Origin: Cyrtodaria siliqua
Lineage: Eukaryota > Mollusca > Bivalvia > Adapedonta > Hiatellidae
Length of the DNA stretch: 64,000 nucleotides
Reading direction: 5' to 3'
Assembly: GCA_037043455.1 (NCBI GenBank)
Contig: JAWPHD010001129.1
Coordinates: 62,001 to 126,000 of the forward strand
Below the pieces are notes generated by a model. It searched no databases. It was given only the letters and a program-made list of their open reading frames with translations, and had not been told where the DNA came from. Positions 25,086 to 36,963 of this stretch are shown one piece after another. Position 1 is the stretch's first letter. Each line of letters opens with the position of its first letter. The translations under genes and the position numbers were made by a program.

Positions 25086-25451
25086 GGAGAGAAGAGGGAT
25101 AGAGAGAAGAATAAATAGTGTTGTAGTATATGTATACATACATTCATGCAGAGGACATGATGGCAACTATGTGCTCCCCCGATTATTTCAACAGATAATG
25201 ACTGCATTACATTTCCCCTAGTCAGACAGACGAATACTCACCTCCCTGTACCAGCCTCAGCTAATATATACTTCAAGAGATGGTATACTTTCCTTCATTG
25301 TGTCGTAGATAACAAACTCTAGGAAATTCAAATTCAATTCCAGAACTTTCGACCCTACAACCTGCCTTCACTCTGAAAAAGACAGTATTTTGTACTTGCT
25401 TGTATATAACAGTTTGTCTAAAATCTATGGCTAAATCAATATTATCAATCA

Positions 25452-25735
25452 ATCTTGGGTGTCCAGATAGCGCTGTCGGTAGTGAGCTCGATATTCAACA
25501 GTGAATGATTAGCTAAGGTAGGGTATGATTAGCTAAGAGTTTAATGGTTTTAATGGCCACTCGTTCAGCCAAGGATTTTTTCCTTGGGTTCTCAAGATTA
25601 TAAGAGTTTAATGATTGTGAGAGGGTATGGTGGCCACTCGTTCAGCCAAGGGTTTTTATCCTTGGGTTCTCCTGATTATAAGGGTTTGATGGTCGTGAGA
25701 GGGTATGGTGGTCCTTGAAGCAAACCGGGTATGAT
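25452..25735 (+). mobile_element. SINE with tRNA-like head and three tandem body units
   Basis: A tRNA-like A-box region (agatagcgctgtcggtagtg) starts near 25459. Three ~80-bp body units follow, two of them carrying 'ccactcgttcagccaagg' and 'ccttgggttctc'. The same body unit is at 30205-30285. Confidence 0.6.
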
Positions 25736-25743
25736 TAGTGATT

Positions 25744-25885
25744 ATAGAATAGAATATTTTATTTCATACAAAAGGCCATAGGCTCATGAGTACACATATG
25801 CTTATTTAACAATATACAAAATATCAATAGGTGGTGATACAGTATACATAGTACCTATTATCAAGTGATTAAGCATGGTTCAACT
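25744..25885 (-). mobile_element. Probable 3' tail of another retroelement
   Basis: Begins with 'gaatagaatattttatttcat' style sequence resembling a LINE 3' end in reverse orientation. It is assigned by style and position only. Confidence 0.3.
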
Positions 25886-27010
25886 GAAATAAATATAAAA
25901 AGATCGGACAGGGAAAGTAGCATTCAAGGAGGACAGTCAACCACAAAACACAGAAACAAACACGCAAACAGACAAACAAGAAGGCAAATGCAAAGGACAT
26001 CACAAAAACAAAAGGGGTGACAATAGGGCTACCGCCTTGGAACGGTCAGTGGCAAAGTAGGCCACTGGGGGTTTAAACCGGTTCTAGGGTGTACCAAACC
26101 TCGCACTTACCCTACTTTCATCCCATTAAAACAGGACAGTGTAAATAAAGAAATCCCCGCCATGATCTAATCTCTAACCAACAAGGCAGCATCAATAGGC
26201 AATATAAGTAAAACACAAATATGCTCGTGTAAATATAATACAAAAAATAAAAAAACAATAGCCTAGAAAGCCACAATGAAGGTACTCAGTGACTTGGCAG
26301 AAGCCAGAGCAGTAAGAGAATAAACCATTAAGGGCACGACAAGAAAGATCATGGACAAACATCAAACGCCACCGTCCCAATGGGCTTTAGGTAGGCGTCA
26401 TCATAGGGTCCACAGCCTGTCCGGTCATCGTACAATTAAAGAGGAAAGCGTAGTGGCAAACTGTAAAAGGGTCCACCACCAAGCATGCAGTACGTTGCAA
26501 AATGATAGGGTCATAACCTCTTTTGATAAACTTTTTAACATTTTTAACAAAGATAGTATGAAAGTGATCATGATCAAGAATCTTACGAAGTTTATAAATC
26601 ACATCACCATAGAAGTCAAGTTGTGATAGTCCTTGTCGCAGAAGAGTCCTTAAATTACTTTTATATTTGGAAAGTAGATCAGGGTTACGATAATAAAATT
26701 TTGCAAAGGTTTTAAGAAGTTTATGGTAACGGTAACCCTGATTGAGTAACTTTTTAGTTATACAAAGATTACGAATATTAAAGTCCTCAACCCGAGTACA
26801 AGCTCTAGAAAAACGAATAAGCTGAGACACATACACCCCATAAGAAGTTGCTCGGGGAACATCCCCATCCAAGGGGGGTAATTAACAATGTTAACAATGT
26901 CAAAATTAAAATCATCTCTCTTGTCATAGATTTTGCTAATTATTATACCATTTTCAATCGAGAGATCTAAATCAAGAAAAGAAGCATTATTATCGGATAT
27001 ATTAGCGAAG
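25886..27010 (-). mobile_element. RT retroelement, 3' part: RT C-terminal domain plus 3' UTR
   Basis: The - strand frame 26387-26872 encodes DGDVPRATSYGVYVSQLIRFSRACTR-type sequence, then KKLLNQGYRYHKL and a conserved C-terminal domain. The frame just upstream (to about 27010) contains IYDKRDDFNFDIVN, which belongs to the same protein; a one-base change in a run of C near 26871-26877 separates the two. The ~500 bp downstream act as the 3' UTR, ending at 25886. Pieces of this UTR recur at 4340, 38800 and 41702, always bounded by the same terminal bases, which identifies 25886 as the 3' end and the element as a 5'-truncating retrotransposon. The RT catalytic core is not present. Confidence 0.75.
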
Positions 27011-27239
27011 TATACTTGTTATAGCAATGAAGTATTCATATACTCCTATCAAACGTAGGTATATACATAGAGATATGAACTAAATATGATTTTAGAATTT
27101 GAGTTGACGAGGAGAATCTTATGTATTATTATACAATAATTCATTACGTATTTTAAAACTTTCAAAAACATACATGGCAAGGTTTCTTTCTATGCGTACA
27201 CTGTTAGAGTTCAGTAAACTTCAGAATATTAGGATGCAT

Positions 27240-30200
27240 CCACTAGTATGGTTTGATATATTTTAAACACATTTTTTTGTACATTGTGCATTCAAACAAG
27301 AAATGGAATTCATCCTCGAGATTGTTACATAACTGACATTTACGTTCATGTAGTGGTAGTTTTTGTGGTTTGTGCCATCTCCCCGTCTCCACTTCAAGAC
27401 GGTGAGATGACACTCGTAATCTGCTTAAAACATATCTGAATTTTCTTAAATTTACATTTTCTAAATACGGTTGAAAGCAATACGTATGTCCTAGCACGGG
27501 TTGAGTTCACTAATTCTTCATTCTTTGAATAAATGTATCCTTTAATCGTTGTTTAAAACTGACATAAAATCTATTTTATTTCCAACGCCATGGAATAACC
27601 AGACATGATTAAAACCAAGTTTATCAAAAATATATTTAACTTGACTTGCCCAATTTTGTTTGTTAGGATATTTTGCTATATCATCTAACATCATATAATA
27701 CACAATGGTGATGTACTTTGTATCATTGCTCTCAACAATCTTAAACCAAAAGTTTATAATTCTATTAATTTTATAATTAATGAGTGACTGTCTTCCTAGT
27801 TCCACATAAATAAAGTTATTCTGCGACAGTATTTTTACACCTAATAAATTTTTACAAAATGATAAATGTGTTCTCTCTATTTCATCTGCTTTCGCAAACC
27901 CCCATACCTCACATCCATAGTCCAATATAGGCAATATCAATTTATCAAATAGACTCAACATGTGAGATACTGACAAATTTGTAAATTTATAAGTATATTT
28001 CTTTAACAGAAATATGGCTTTTAATGCTTGCCCACTTAATGTGTTAAATGTTTTTTCAAACGACCCTCCGTTAGAAAACACAACACCTAGATAAACAAAT
28101 GTAATAACAATATCAATAGCAACTTCACCATACTTAAAATTTAAACCCCTTGGCAAACGGCCTCCTTTTCTAAAAATCATGACCTTCGTTTTATTTACAT
28201 TAACCATTAATTTCCATCTATTTCAATATTTATAAAGCAAATCCAAACCCTGCTGTAAGCCCTTTCCCGTTTCAGACATGATGATAATATCATCCGCGTA
28301 CAATAATAAAAATATTTTCAACATTCCAGTGTCAATGCCATTATACCCATTTAAAGCAAAATGTTCTTCCAAGTCGTTTATATACATCGAAAATAAAAAT
28401 GGCGAAATACTCTCACCTTGATGTACCCCTTAATAGCATGTAAATGCATCCCCTAGTTGGTTTTTATACTTAACTCTTGATTTTACATTTTCATACATAG
28501 CTTTAACAATATCAATCATTTTCCCTCTGACGCCATATTTCAATAATTTTGTACCATAATTATATATATCTAACAACATAGTCAAAAGCCTTAGTAAAAT
28601 CTACAAAAACCGAATATAGTTTTTTTATTTTCACAAATAATTTGATTTATCAGCCCATGCAATACGAAAATATTATCAATAGTTCCCATATTTTTGCGAA
28701 AACCAGCCTGTGCTTCAATATATACGTTATACTTTTCGGCCCACTCATTCAATCTAGTATTTAGAATTCTTGTAAATAATTTACCCAGCGTTCTTAGTAA
28801 TGTTATTCCTCTATAATTTTCAAATGTATTTATATCACCCTTTTTATGAAGTGGGACTATGTAGCCCTCGGACCAATTTTCCGGGAAATACCCATATGAA
28901 AACAATAAGTTAAATAATTTATGTAAATAAGGTATTAATGTGTCAATGCCGTATTTAAAAAAATCGTTCAATAACAGATCTGGCCCACCACTGCGACCAG
29001 TGTGTATCTGTGTGCATGCTTTGATAATTTCAGGTAGAGAAATTTCAATATTTAATTCCTCAAACATAATATGTAATTCGCCTTGAATATATTTGTCATT
29101 AAAATATAACACATCTTCATCAGGTTGAAAAAATACACTCTCGGGGTCATTTATAGCTTTAAAATATTCCGAGAACTTTGTGGCACTCAATGTAGTAGAC
29201 TTTTTGTCGGTACATATTTTTTTCAGCATCTTCAATACTCTTTCGCATTATCTGAACGAGCACGTTCCAATTTATTGGTTTGCTTTTTATCATAATTATA
29301 TTTTTTTTTGTTGCGTATAAGCTGCTTATACTCACTTCTACTTTTCGCCATATTACTCCTACTTTCATCATTTTTGTTTTGCCTATACATATTTAAATTT
29401 TCATAAAACTCATTTCGTTTTTCCGTGCATGAAGAATCATACCATGCTTTATTCTTCTTTTCAAAACATGAGCCAGTTTCATTTGATTGTTTACCTGTCT
29501 CTTTTCTGAATAATGTATGACAAATGTCTCCGAGTGTAGTATTAAATTACATTATGTTTAAATCGATATCATATGTGTTATCTATAAGAGATACATTTTC
29601 TATTAAAACATTTAATATCTCCCTTATATGTGTGCTACCTAACGATTCCTTATACTGATCCTTTTTACTATCTTCCCATTTATATTTTTAATCCACTTCA
29701 GGTATTTTCTGAAGTATCTCAACATCAGTTTCGTCTGCCTTTGAATTACCTAAACCAATTGCAAAATTCAATATACAGTGGTCCGATAAAATATTTGGAT
29801 CATCAATATAAAAACTGCTAAAATAGTTCATTAAGCTATGCCTACACAAAACATAGTCAACAACACTGCTTCCATTCTGCTTAACACGTGTAAATTTCCC
29901 TACCCCTTTATCTTGACCAACCCTCTCATTCATAATTCTTAAGCCAGTCTGTTTACAAAAAATTAAAAGCTGAATTCCGTATTCATTTACAACACTATCT
30001 TGAGATATTCTAGGTAAAGGTATATCTTCTATATAATCATTAGGTAAACAATCTAACGTTTGCAAATATTCATTTTTTACATAATCCGTACGGTTGGCAA
30101 CCCGCGCATTCCAGTCACCAGACAACCGAAAATTACATTTCCCACCTGTTAAATTTTCAAAGTAAAATATGACCTCAGTGAGAAGACCAAAACTATTATG
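27240..30200 (-). pseudogene. Nearly complete LINE: endonuclease, RT, zinc-finger tail
   Basis: Reading the - strand from 30200 downward gives the C-terminal part of an APE endonuclease (SGDWNARVANRTDYV, SVVDYVLCR, SDHCILNF; about 30200-29690), a linker, and an RT domain (about 29235-28210) with PENWSEGYIVPLHKKGD, YRGITLL, AGFRKNMGT, a remnant of the FTKAFD motif, HQGESISPFLFSMYI and YADD at about 28296-28307. The RT thumb region follows (28207-27542), and then a C-terminal CQLC..H..C zinc-finger-like tail (27497-27243). Breaks are few: frameshifts near 28590 and 27520 and isolated stops, so the copy is younger than the one at 3.4-6.6 kb. The endonuclease N-terminus is missing. Function: target-primed reverse transcription of its own RNA, not possible from this copy. 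Confidence 0.88.
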
Positions 30201-30204
30201 TTTA

Positions 30205-30360
30205 TAAGAGTTTAATGGTTGTGAGAGGGTATGGTGGCCATTCGTTCAGCCAAGGGTTTTATCCTTGGGTTCTCCGGTTTCCTCCCACATCAAGGCCATG
30301 CAGTGCTGTCATCCGAGCCAACGAGTGAGATTTGTATAAACTGAGTAGTTTGTTTCGTAA
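30205..30360 (+). mobile_element. SINE body and 3' part
   Basis: Contains one 'gtgagagggtatggtggcc' unit, the 'ttcgttcagccaaggg' block and the 'cctcccacat .. gtgctgtcatcc' 3' part, as at 25530-25730 and 11700-11800. It abuts the 5' truncation point of the LINE on its left. Confidence 0.65.
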
Positions 30361-30399
30361 TTAACGTAAATGAACAAGTGAAGCACCAACAGTGGTGCA

Positions 30400-31080
30400 A
30401 ACGTCGGGACGGTATTAGGGACGGTAGGTCGGTAAAACCTTTTCATTTTTTATGGAGATTGTTTTTGATCGATTGCAAGGAGGTATTGCTTGTTACTTCT
30501 TTCATCATATTATGGTTTATAAATGAACCTAATTTAATAATGCTGTCAACAGTGTATTGATGATCATAAATGGCTAAAAGCATCTATGAAATGGAATGGT
30601 TTTGTCCCTTTCTGAGTATGATGATTCCCCACTAGTAATTTCATACTTTTACACACAAAAAATAAAATAGAAATTAGGTCAGCGAAAATGGTTAAAAAAT
30701 CTAATGTTGTTCGGGTAACCGGAACCATGTATTTTTTTATTTTACCTGAGGCATTTTTTGATCAATAGAATCTTACATTCGTGTCTATTTAATATTGAAT
30801 TCATTAAATTTGTTCTTGCATGATCATATGATTTTTATCCAACTTGTTTAATAAATGTAAACATTAAACAGTTATTCACGTAAAATAGTAAGAACTTCTA
30901 TGCAATATCCTGTGAAATCTAACATGTTGAAATAATAAAAATATTACTAGATTACTTGACTCACAAAAACAAGTACGCTCGAAAAGTTTAAGCGACATAC
31001 ACCATTCAATGCTTAATTTTCATCCAACATTTTGAAAACGTGAATCTTTCCATGCTGTTTAAAGTTTTCTAACAAGATTT
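30400..31080. other. Unassigned AT-rich DNA
   Basis: No coding or repeat signal that I can support. Confidence 0.5.
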
Positions 31081-31081
31081 A

Positions 31082-31513
31082 TTTAAAAAGGGCACTGAAA
31101 GAAAAGCTGAAAGAATTATCAAAAAACAGCGAAATTAGAGGAGATATGACCTATTGAAAATTTACAAAGAAACATAATGGAGGCGACCATATATGGCATA
31201 TTGACAAAGTATCTTTTAAAGCAAAGAAAATGCCAGCAAATTGATTAACAATAAATATAAACATGTAAACTGTATACAGTGTATTATTCGTTTTCATTTG
31301 CTGTGGTTTTCCTTGCTTTCAACATGTTAAAAGACATTTTGTCAATATGCCGTATGTGGTAAAAAGGGGCGTTGATGTCATCATTACAAGATGACCTGCC
31401 ACCTCTATTTATGTTGTTTTTTCAAATTTTCAATAGGTCGTATCTTATTTTATTTTTCATGGCATTTGATCATTCTTTCAGATTTTTTCACATTTTCAGT
31501 GCCCTTTTAAAAA
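31082..31513. mobile_element. Foldback MITE with long imperfect inverted arms
   Basis: The ends are TTTAAAAAGGGCACTGAAA at 31082-31100 and its near-complement at 31493-31513. Further inside, 'gacctattgaaaattt' (about 31148) pairs with its complement near 31423-31438, and 'ggcatattgacaaa' (about 31196) with its complement near 31338-31352. Arms of roughly 150 bp pair across about 430 bp. There is no ORF; it is a non-autonomous DNA element. Confidence 0.7.
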
Positions 31514-32825
31514 CATATTGTTTGAAACTAGTGCATTAACCCCTTTAAGAGAATGTTTAACCTGATAGAGGTTCTATAAACATTTTACAACAGATGTCCA
31601 TCTCTTGATTTTATTTAGGCCAACAATAACATGTTCAAACACGAACGGTTTGTCAAGTATTAAACTTTCACTCTGACCGGAAAAACTAAGGGTAGGGTGG
31701 GTGACTTGTGCAAAAGCCGAAATTAAAATGTTGGTATCATTAAAGAGTATGATAATGGTAACTTAATATAAGTATCGGGCTCAGCGATCTCCAAAGATAT
31801 CATTACATTTTGCTATCAGTAAATGTTTTATCATGATGTTATATCATAGTTAAATCTAGATGTTTATATTCAGGATAAATGTAGACAGCTTTGCATCATC
31901 GATGACTGCTAATTAGATACAAGTACACAAAACGAAATATTACTGACAGTAGTTGGGATGAAGAGTATAATGTTGAACTTACCTCAGATTCTATATTATT
32001 AGAGCTGCAGGAATGGCTCTACAGTCTGGAAAGATATATATACTTTCATCGAGTCGACTGACATCTTTAATCTTGTTCTCATCCTACAGCAATAACTGGA
32101 AAAAAGGATGTTTAGATGACGCTTAAAGTGACACAACGCAACATTAAAGTAGTTTTCAAGCTTGAAAATACGCACCTTAATTTATTAATCCAGTATCGTT
32201 TTTTACTTAAAAAACTACTTGCATATATCACAGACATAATAACAAAAAATTACAATATTAGGTATGTGTACATATAAGGCCAAATAACAATACAGATCCT
32301 CCTATTACATTAAAAAAATATATAGGTAGGAAGGCAAATACTTAATATACCGGTATTTGTTTATTTGAGTTATTGTTTATTCTTTCGTTCATTACAGTAC
32401 TACATTAAGATGTATATCAAGAACATGTTTTCTGGACATTCTTTGGGTCACCCGGGTGTCCACTATAAGTAAAAACGGATACTAATATAATATACAGTAA
32501 TGCCAACAAAAAAGGTTTGTTTCTGGTCTTCCGATCGTCGCTATTATTTTAGAATGTCCAAGTGTTTTTAGGTGTATAAGTGTCAGTTTTATAGTGGACC
32601 ACCCATGTTATGTTCAATACACATGCTTTTGGTGGTTTTAATGTGAATTAAGTATAGTAAGAAATAATTAACAACAAATTTTACCTTCCTACCTTAATTG
32701 TTTTGAGAACAAGACCAGAAAATGACCCATTTTTTTGGCCAATTTTTTTTTTTTAAAGAAACTAACCCACCAAGTTGCTTTACAAAACCGTTTATCAAAA
32801 CTCTGTTCAGGTGTTCAGGTCCGAT
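31514..32825. other. Unassigned DNA with a dispersed repeat piece
   Basis: About 32500-32670 resembles 33340-33375 plus 36275-36400 (shared 'tttctggtcttccga', 'gtgtgtaagtgtcag' type words). Nothing else is identified. Confidence 0.4.
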
Positions 32826-32829
32826 ATAA

Positions 32830-33110
32830 TTATGTATATATGCCGATTAAAATGTAGTTTTATTAACGGGTTCTTAAAATACCCATGACTGAATATGCGT
32901 AAAATGAGTTGGCAACACTTTATTCGACGCTCCAGTGTTGGGGTTTAGTCCGGCTGATTAAAGCCGTTTATATAGTGTCTATAGAGCTTGGATTTTCAAA
33001 TTACTTAAGTTATATATATACACCTCGTCATCACTAGATTTAGTATATATATGTTGTAAAATTTGGTTGCTGTTGGAGGGATAGCTACTTTGAAGTATGG
33101 CATTTTGTTT
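32830..33110. repeat. Dispersed repeat, partner of 59055-59290
   Basis: Shares 'gtccggctg.ttaaagc', the 'aagttatatatatac' block and 'tatgttgtaaaat' with 59140-59260 in the same order. Confidence 0.55.
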
Positions 33111-33190
33111 AACGGTTCATCAACCCGGTATAGGTTATTTAAAGCTGCTGCATAGAGATGGATAGGAGAAGGGAATCGCAAACCTTGATT
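33105..33190 (-). mobile_element. Diverged SINE tail, reverse orientation
   Basis: Matches the start of the reverse SINE at 14430: 'tttaacggttcatcaac' and 'ggtataggttatttaaagc', then diverges. It lies inside a 114-codon - strand frame (33005-33349), which I therefore do not treat as a gene. Confidence 0.5.
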
Positions 33191-33423
33191 TTTGTTTTCT
33201 GACCTAACCAGGCCTTTTATATACGATTCTGATTTTTCATCTTCATGAAGCGGAAATATATTTTTTAAAACATCAAAAAGGCTTTCAGCATCAGAGAATT
33301 TCAGATTACCTGAAAACGCCTGCTTTACTCTTAGGCCAAACAAAAACAAAGGTTCGTTTCTGGTCTTCCGACAGTCCCTATTTTTAGCTCACCTGAGCCA
33401 AAGCTCAAAGGTGAGCTATTGGG

Positions 33424-33475
33424 ATCACTCTTCGTCCGTCGTCCGTCGTCGTCGTCCGTCGTCGTCCGTCGTTAA
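33424..33475 (+). repeat. GTC/CGTC microsatellite in the pearl-like element
   Basis: Repeated 'cgtccgtcgt' words directly after the left end. A similar run is at 47950-47990. Confidence 0.85.
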
Positions 33476-35771
33476 CTTTTGCTTCAAGTAACTTCTCCTC
33501 AGAAACCGCTTGGCTAATTTTGACCAAACTTCACGTGGATGATCCTTAGATGAATGCTTTTTAGATTTGTTAAAATTAGATCAGCACGACATCCAAGATG
33601 GCCGCCATTACCATATATAATTAAAACTTTAAAAAATCTTCTCCTCAAGAACCGCTGGATAGATTTCGACAGTTTTTCTTTTCAAATGAAGTCCCCGGGG
33701 TCAAAAATGGCCATGCCCCAGGGGTCCAAAGTTTGTATATTGAGATTTTGCATGTTTTATTATAGACATATAGGACAAACTTTAAAAAATCTTCTTCTCT
33801 AACACCACAAGGCACAGAGGTCTCATGTATTACATGTAGCATCAGCTTATGGTCCTCTACTAAGTTTGTTCAAATGGTGACCCTGGGGTCAAATTTATCC
33901 CCAACCCTGGGGTTACAGTTTTACATAGACTTATATAGGATTTTTTTTTTTAAATCTTCTTCTCAGAAACTGCAAGAGCCAGAGGTTTGATATTTTGCAT
34001 TTACTATAAGCTTATGGTCCTTTACCAAGTTTGTTCAAATGGTGACCCAGGGATTGCATTTGGCCCCGCCCCGGGCGTCTCAGTTTTATATAGGCTTGTA
34101 TAGGGAAAAACTGAAAAAAAATCTTCTTCTCTGGAACCACATGGCACAGAGCTCTCATGTATTACATGTAGCATCAACTTATGGTCCTCTACTTATTTTG
34201 TTCAAATGAAGTCCCCGGGGTCAAAAATGGCCATGCCCCAGGTGTCCAAAGTTAGTATATTGAGATTTTGCATGTTTTTCATATAGACATATAGGAAAAA
34301 ACTTTAAAAAATCTTCTTCTCTAACACCACAAGGCACAGAGGTCTCATGTACTACATGTAGCATCAGCTTATGGTCCTCTACTAAGTTTGTTCAAATGGT
34401 GACCCTGGGGTAAAATTTATCCCCAACCCTGGGGTCACAGTTTTACATAGACTTATATAGGATTTTTTTTTTAAATCTTCTTCTCAGAAACTGCAAGAGC
34501 CAGAGGTTTGATATTTTGCATTTACAATAAGCATATGGTCCTTTACCAAGTTTGTTCAAATGGTGACCCAGGGATTGCATTTGGCCACGCCCCGGGGGTC
34601 TCAGTTTTACATAGGCTTGTATAGGGAAAAACTGAAAAAAATCTTCTTCTCTGGAATCACATGGCACAGAGCTCTCATGTATTACATGTAGCATCAACTT
34701 ATGGTCCTCTACTTAGTTTGTTCAAATGGTGACCCTGGGGTCAAATTTGTCCCCGCCCCGGGGGCCACAGTTTTACATAGACTTGTATAGGTTGTTTTTT
34801 TTAAAAATCTTCTTCTCGGAAACTGCAAGAGCCAGAGGTTTGATATTTTGCATTTGTAATAAGCTTATGGTCCTCTACCAAGTTTGTTCAAATGTTGACC
34901 CAGGAGTTACATTTGGCCCCGCCCCGGTTGTCACAGTTTTACATAGGCTCGTATAGGGAAAAACTGAAAAAATCTTCATCTCTGGAACCACATGGCACTG
35001 AGCTCTCATGTATTACATGTAGCATCAGCTTATGGTTCTCTACTTAGTTTGTTCAAATGGTGACCCTGGGGTCGAATTTGTCTCCGCCCTGGGGGTCACA
35101 GTTTTACATAGATATGAATAGGGAAAAACTTAAAAACTCTTCTTCTCTGAAACTGCAAGAGCCAGAGGTTTAATATTTTGCTTTTGCTATAAGCTCATGG
35201 TCCTCTACCAATTTTGTTCAAATGGTGACCCAGGGGTCACATTTGGCCCCGCCCCGGGGGTCACAGTTTTACATAGGCTTGTATAGGGAAAAACTGAAAA
35301 AAATCTTCTTCTCTGGAACTGCAAGAGCCAGAGGTTTAATATTTTGAATTTACTATTAGATTATGGTCCTCTACCAAGTTTGTTCAAATGGTGACGCAGG
35401 GGTAAAATTTGACCCCACTCCGTGGGTCACAGTTTTACATAGACTTATATAGGAAACACATTAAAGACTTCTTCTCTGGAACTACAAGAGCCAGAGGTTT
35501 AATATTTTGCATTTACTATACTCTTATGGTCCTTTACCAAGTTTGTTCAAATGGTGACCCTGGGTTCACATTTGGCCCCGCCCCAGTGGTCACGTTTTAC
35601 ATAGACTTGTATAGGGAAAAACTAAAAAAATCTTCTTCTCTTAAACCACAAAGCACACAGCTCTCATATATTACATGTAGCCCTGGGGTCACATTTGGCT
35701 CTTTCCAAGGTGTTATGCTCTAGCACCTTCATTTTATATTTGATCTTTACCAAACTTTGTCAGTGTCTTAA

Positions 35772-35986
35772 CACTTTCCCTCAGCCTCGTCCGTCGGATG
35801 GGAACGTAAACCGGGCGGTCCCGTGTATCGGTCTATCCTCCGAGCACGTAAAAGAACCATAGGAATCTATTCGATAATAAGAGTAGGGCAGGTTCCCGGA
35901 TTCCTATGTATCCTTCCCCTCTCTCTGGGGCGGCTCTTAATAACCTATACTGTGTTGATGAGCCGTTAAACAACATTCAGTTCAAT
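35772..35986 (+). mobile_element. SINE body inserted in the pearl-like element, with target duplication
   Basis: The SINE body (blocks 'gtccgtcggatgggaacg' through 'gagccgttaaacaacattc') interrupts the pearl-like sequence. TCAGTGTCTTAA occurs at 35760-35771 and again at 35987-35998, a 12-bp target-site duplication. The tRNA head is missing, so it is 5'-truncated. Confidence 0.8.
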
Positions 35987-36229
35987 TCAGTGTCTTAAAC
36001 TGTCTATATCAATGTTGTTATATACAACAGAGCCCACATTTCTTGAACAACCTTAACCAAACTTGCACAGATTGTATATGACCATAAGATTTCGAAGAAG
36101 TTCGATAATGTGCCAGTACTCAGGTGATCGCTTTTGGGCCATCTTGGCCCTGGCCCTCTTTTATTGGTTCAAATTAACTCAGGTGAGCGATATAGGGCCA
36201 TCATGGCCCTCTTGTTTAGGCTTCGACCA

Positions 36230-36700
36230 TTAGAATCCCCCAAAAAAAAAACTTTTTAAAAAACAAATGAAAAACAAGAAAGATTGTTTACCAGTAAGTG
36301 TTTTAAGGTGTGTAAGTGTCAGTTATATATTGGACCTACCATATTATGATCAATAACTAAGCTTTTGATGTTCTTAATGTGAATTTAGTATAAATAAAGT
36401 AGTAGTATAGATAGTAAGGGTAAAGGCGCAGTTTTGCTCCCTCGCGACAAACAATCAAACAGTTATCAGTTGCCTCCAGCTGCCCCAACAAAAATGCAAG
36501 CACCAAATGGTGACGGCATATTTGATATCAGACACCTTTTACAACTGTACAAACTGCTTAATCGCCCTCCGCTTAGGAAACACGTACCCATACCCCCACT
36601 ATCTATTAAACCTTAGTTAATCGCCCTTCGCTTAGGAATAACTTTGCTCAAACCTCACTATCTATTAATTTTTGTAATAACTAAAACATTTAAAAATTAT
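36230..36700. repeat. Interrupted host repeat and left flank of the Maverick-like element
   Basis: 36219-36400 continues the repeat that the pearl-like element split. At 36560-36668 a ~55-60-bp unit occurs twice ('aatcgccctccgcttagga' then 'aatcgcccttcgcttagga', each followed by 'ctatctatta'). This could be part of a terminal repeat of the element to the right; I could not find its inverted partner. Confidence 0.4.
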
Positions 36701-36768
36701 TAAGCAAAGTCAAACGGAACCGGACAGTAGTCTTCATCAACGCTGTACATATCGTATTTTACCATAGA

Positions 36769-36963
36769 TTATTTTATTTTCTTACACTTTGTTATTTTGT
36801 ATTTTACTACAAGAAGCTCTTCCCTGTTTTTATCCAGCTCTTGTTGGCACTTATCAATTTCAACCAGCAATCGTCTTTGCTTATTAACTTTGCTTTTTTT
36901 GATGTCCATAAAATCATCACAAACTACCTCATATTCTACTTGGAGTTGCTTGCCTTTTATCAA
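36769..36963 (-). CDS. Small coiled-coil ORF beside the integrase
   Basis: Sixty-four residues, Lys/Glu-rich and helical (QQELDKNREELLVV), open from a leucine-type start and probably the end of a longer broken frame. It lies downstream of the integrase. No known function; it may be a tail piece of a neighbouring element gene. Confidence 0.35.
   Translation of the reverse strand: MIKGKQLQVEYEVVCDDFMDIKKSKVNKQRRLLVEIDKCQQELDKNREELLVVKYKITKCKKIK

Larger units (their letters stand above)
33387..36214 (+). mobile_element. Pearl-like element with tandem ~165-bp core units
   Basis: The left end GCTCACCTGAG is followed by a GTC-type microsatellite (33425-33475). About eleven or more core units then follow, spaced 164-167 bp by the anchor 'ttgttcaaatgg' (33866, 34031, 34198, then 34388, 34552, 34718, 34884, 35049, 35214, 35379, 35543). 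The right end carries two 'actcaggtga' copies and the palindrome GGGCCATCATGGCCC before CTTG. TTTA flanks both sides (33383-33386, 36215-36218). The empty site is seen at 1240-1265 and 22475-22500. The architecture (microsatellite, ~160-bp cores, subterminal inverted repeats) resembles bivalve pearl elements, which have been compared with Helentron-derived non-autonomous elements. No coding region. Confidence 0.7.

Noticed and set aside
24988..25221. Pro-rich protein
   Set aside because: Encoded by a C-rich low-complexity tract.
33005..33349. 114-codon - strand frame
   Set aside because: Part of it is a SINE tail and a dispersed repeat; no domain recognised.
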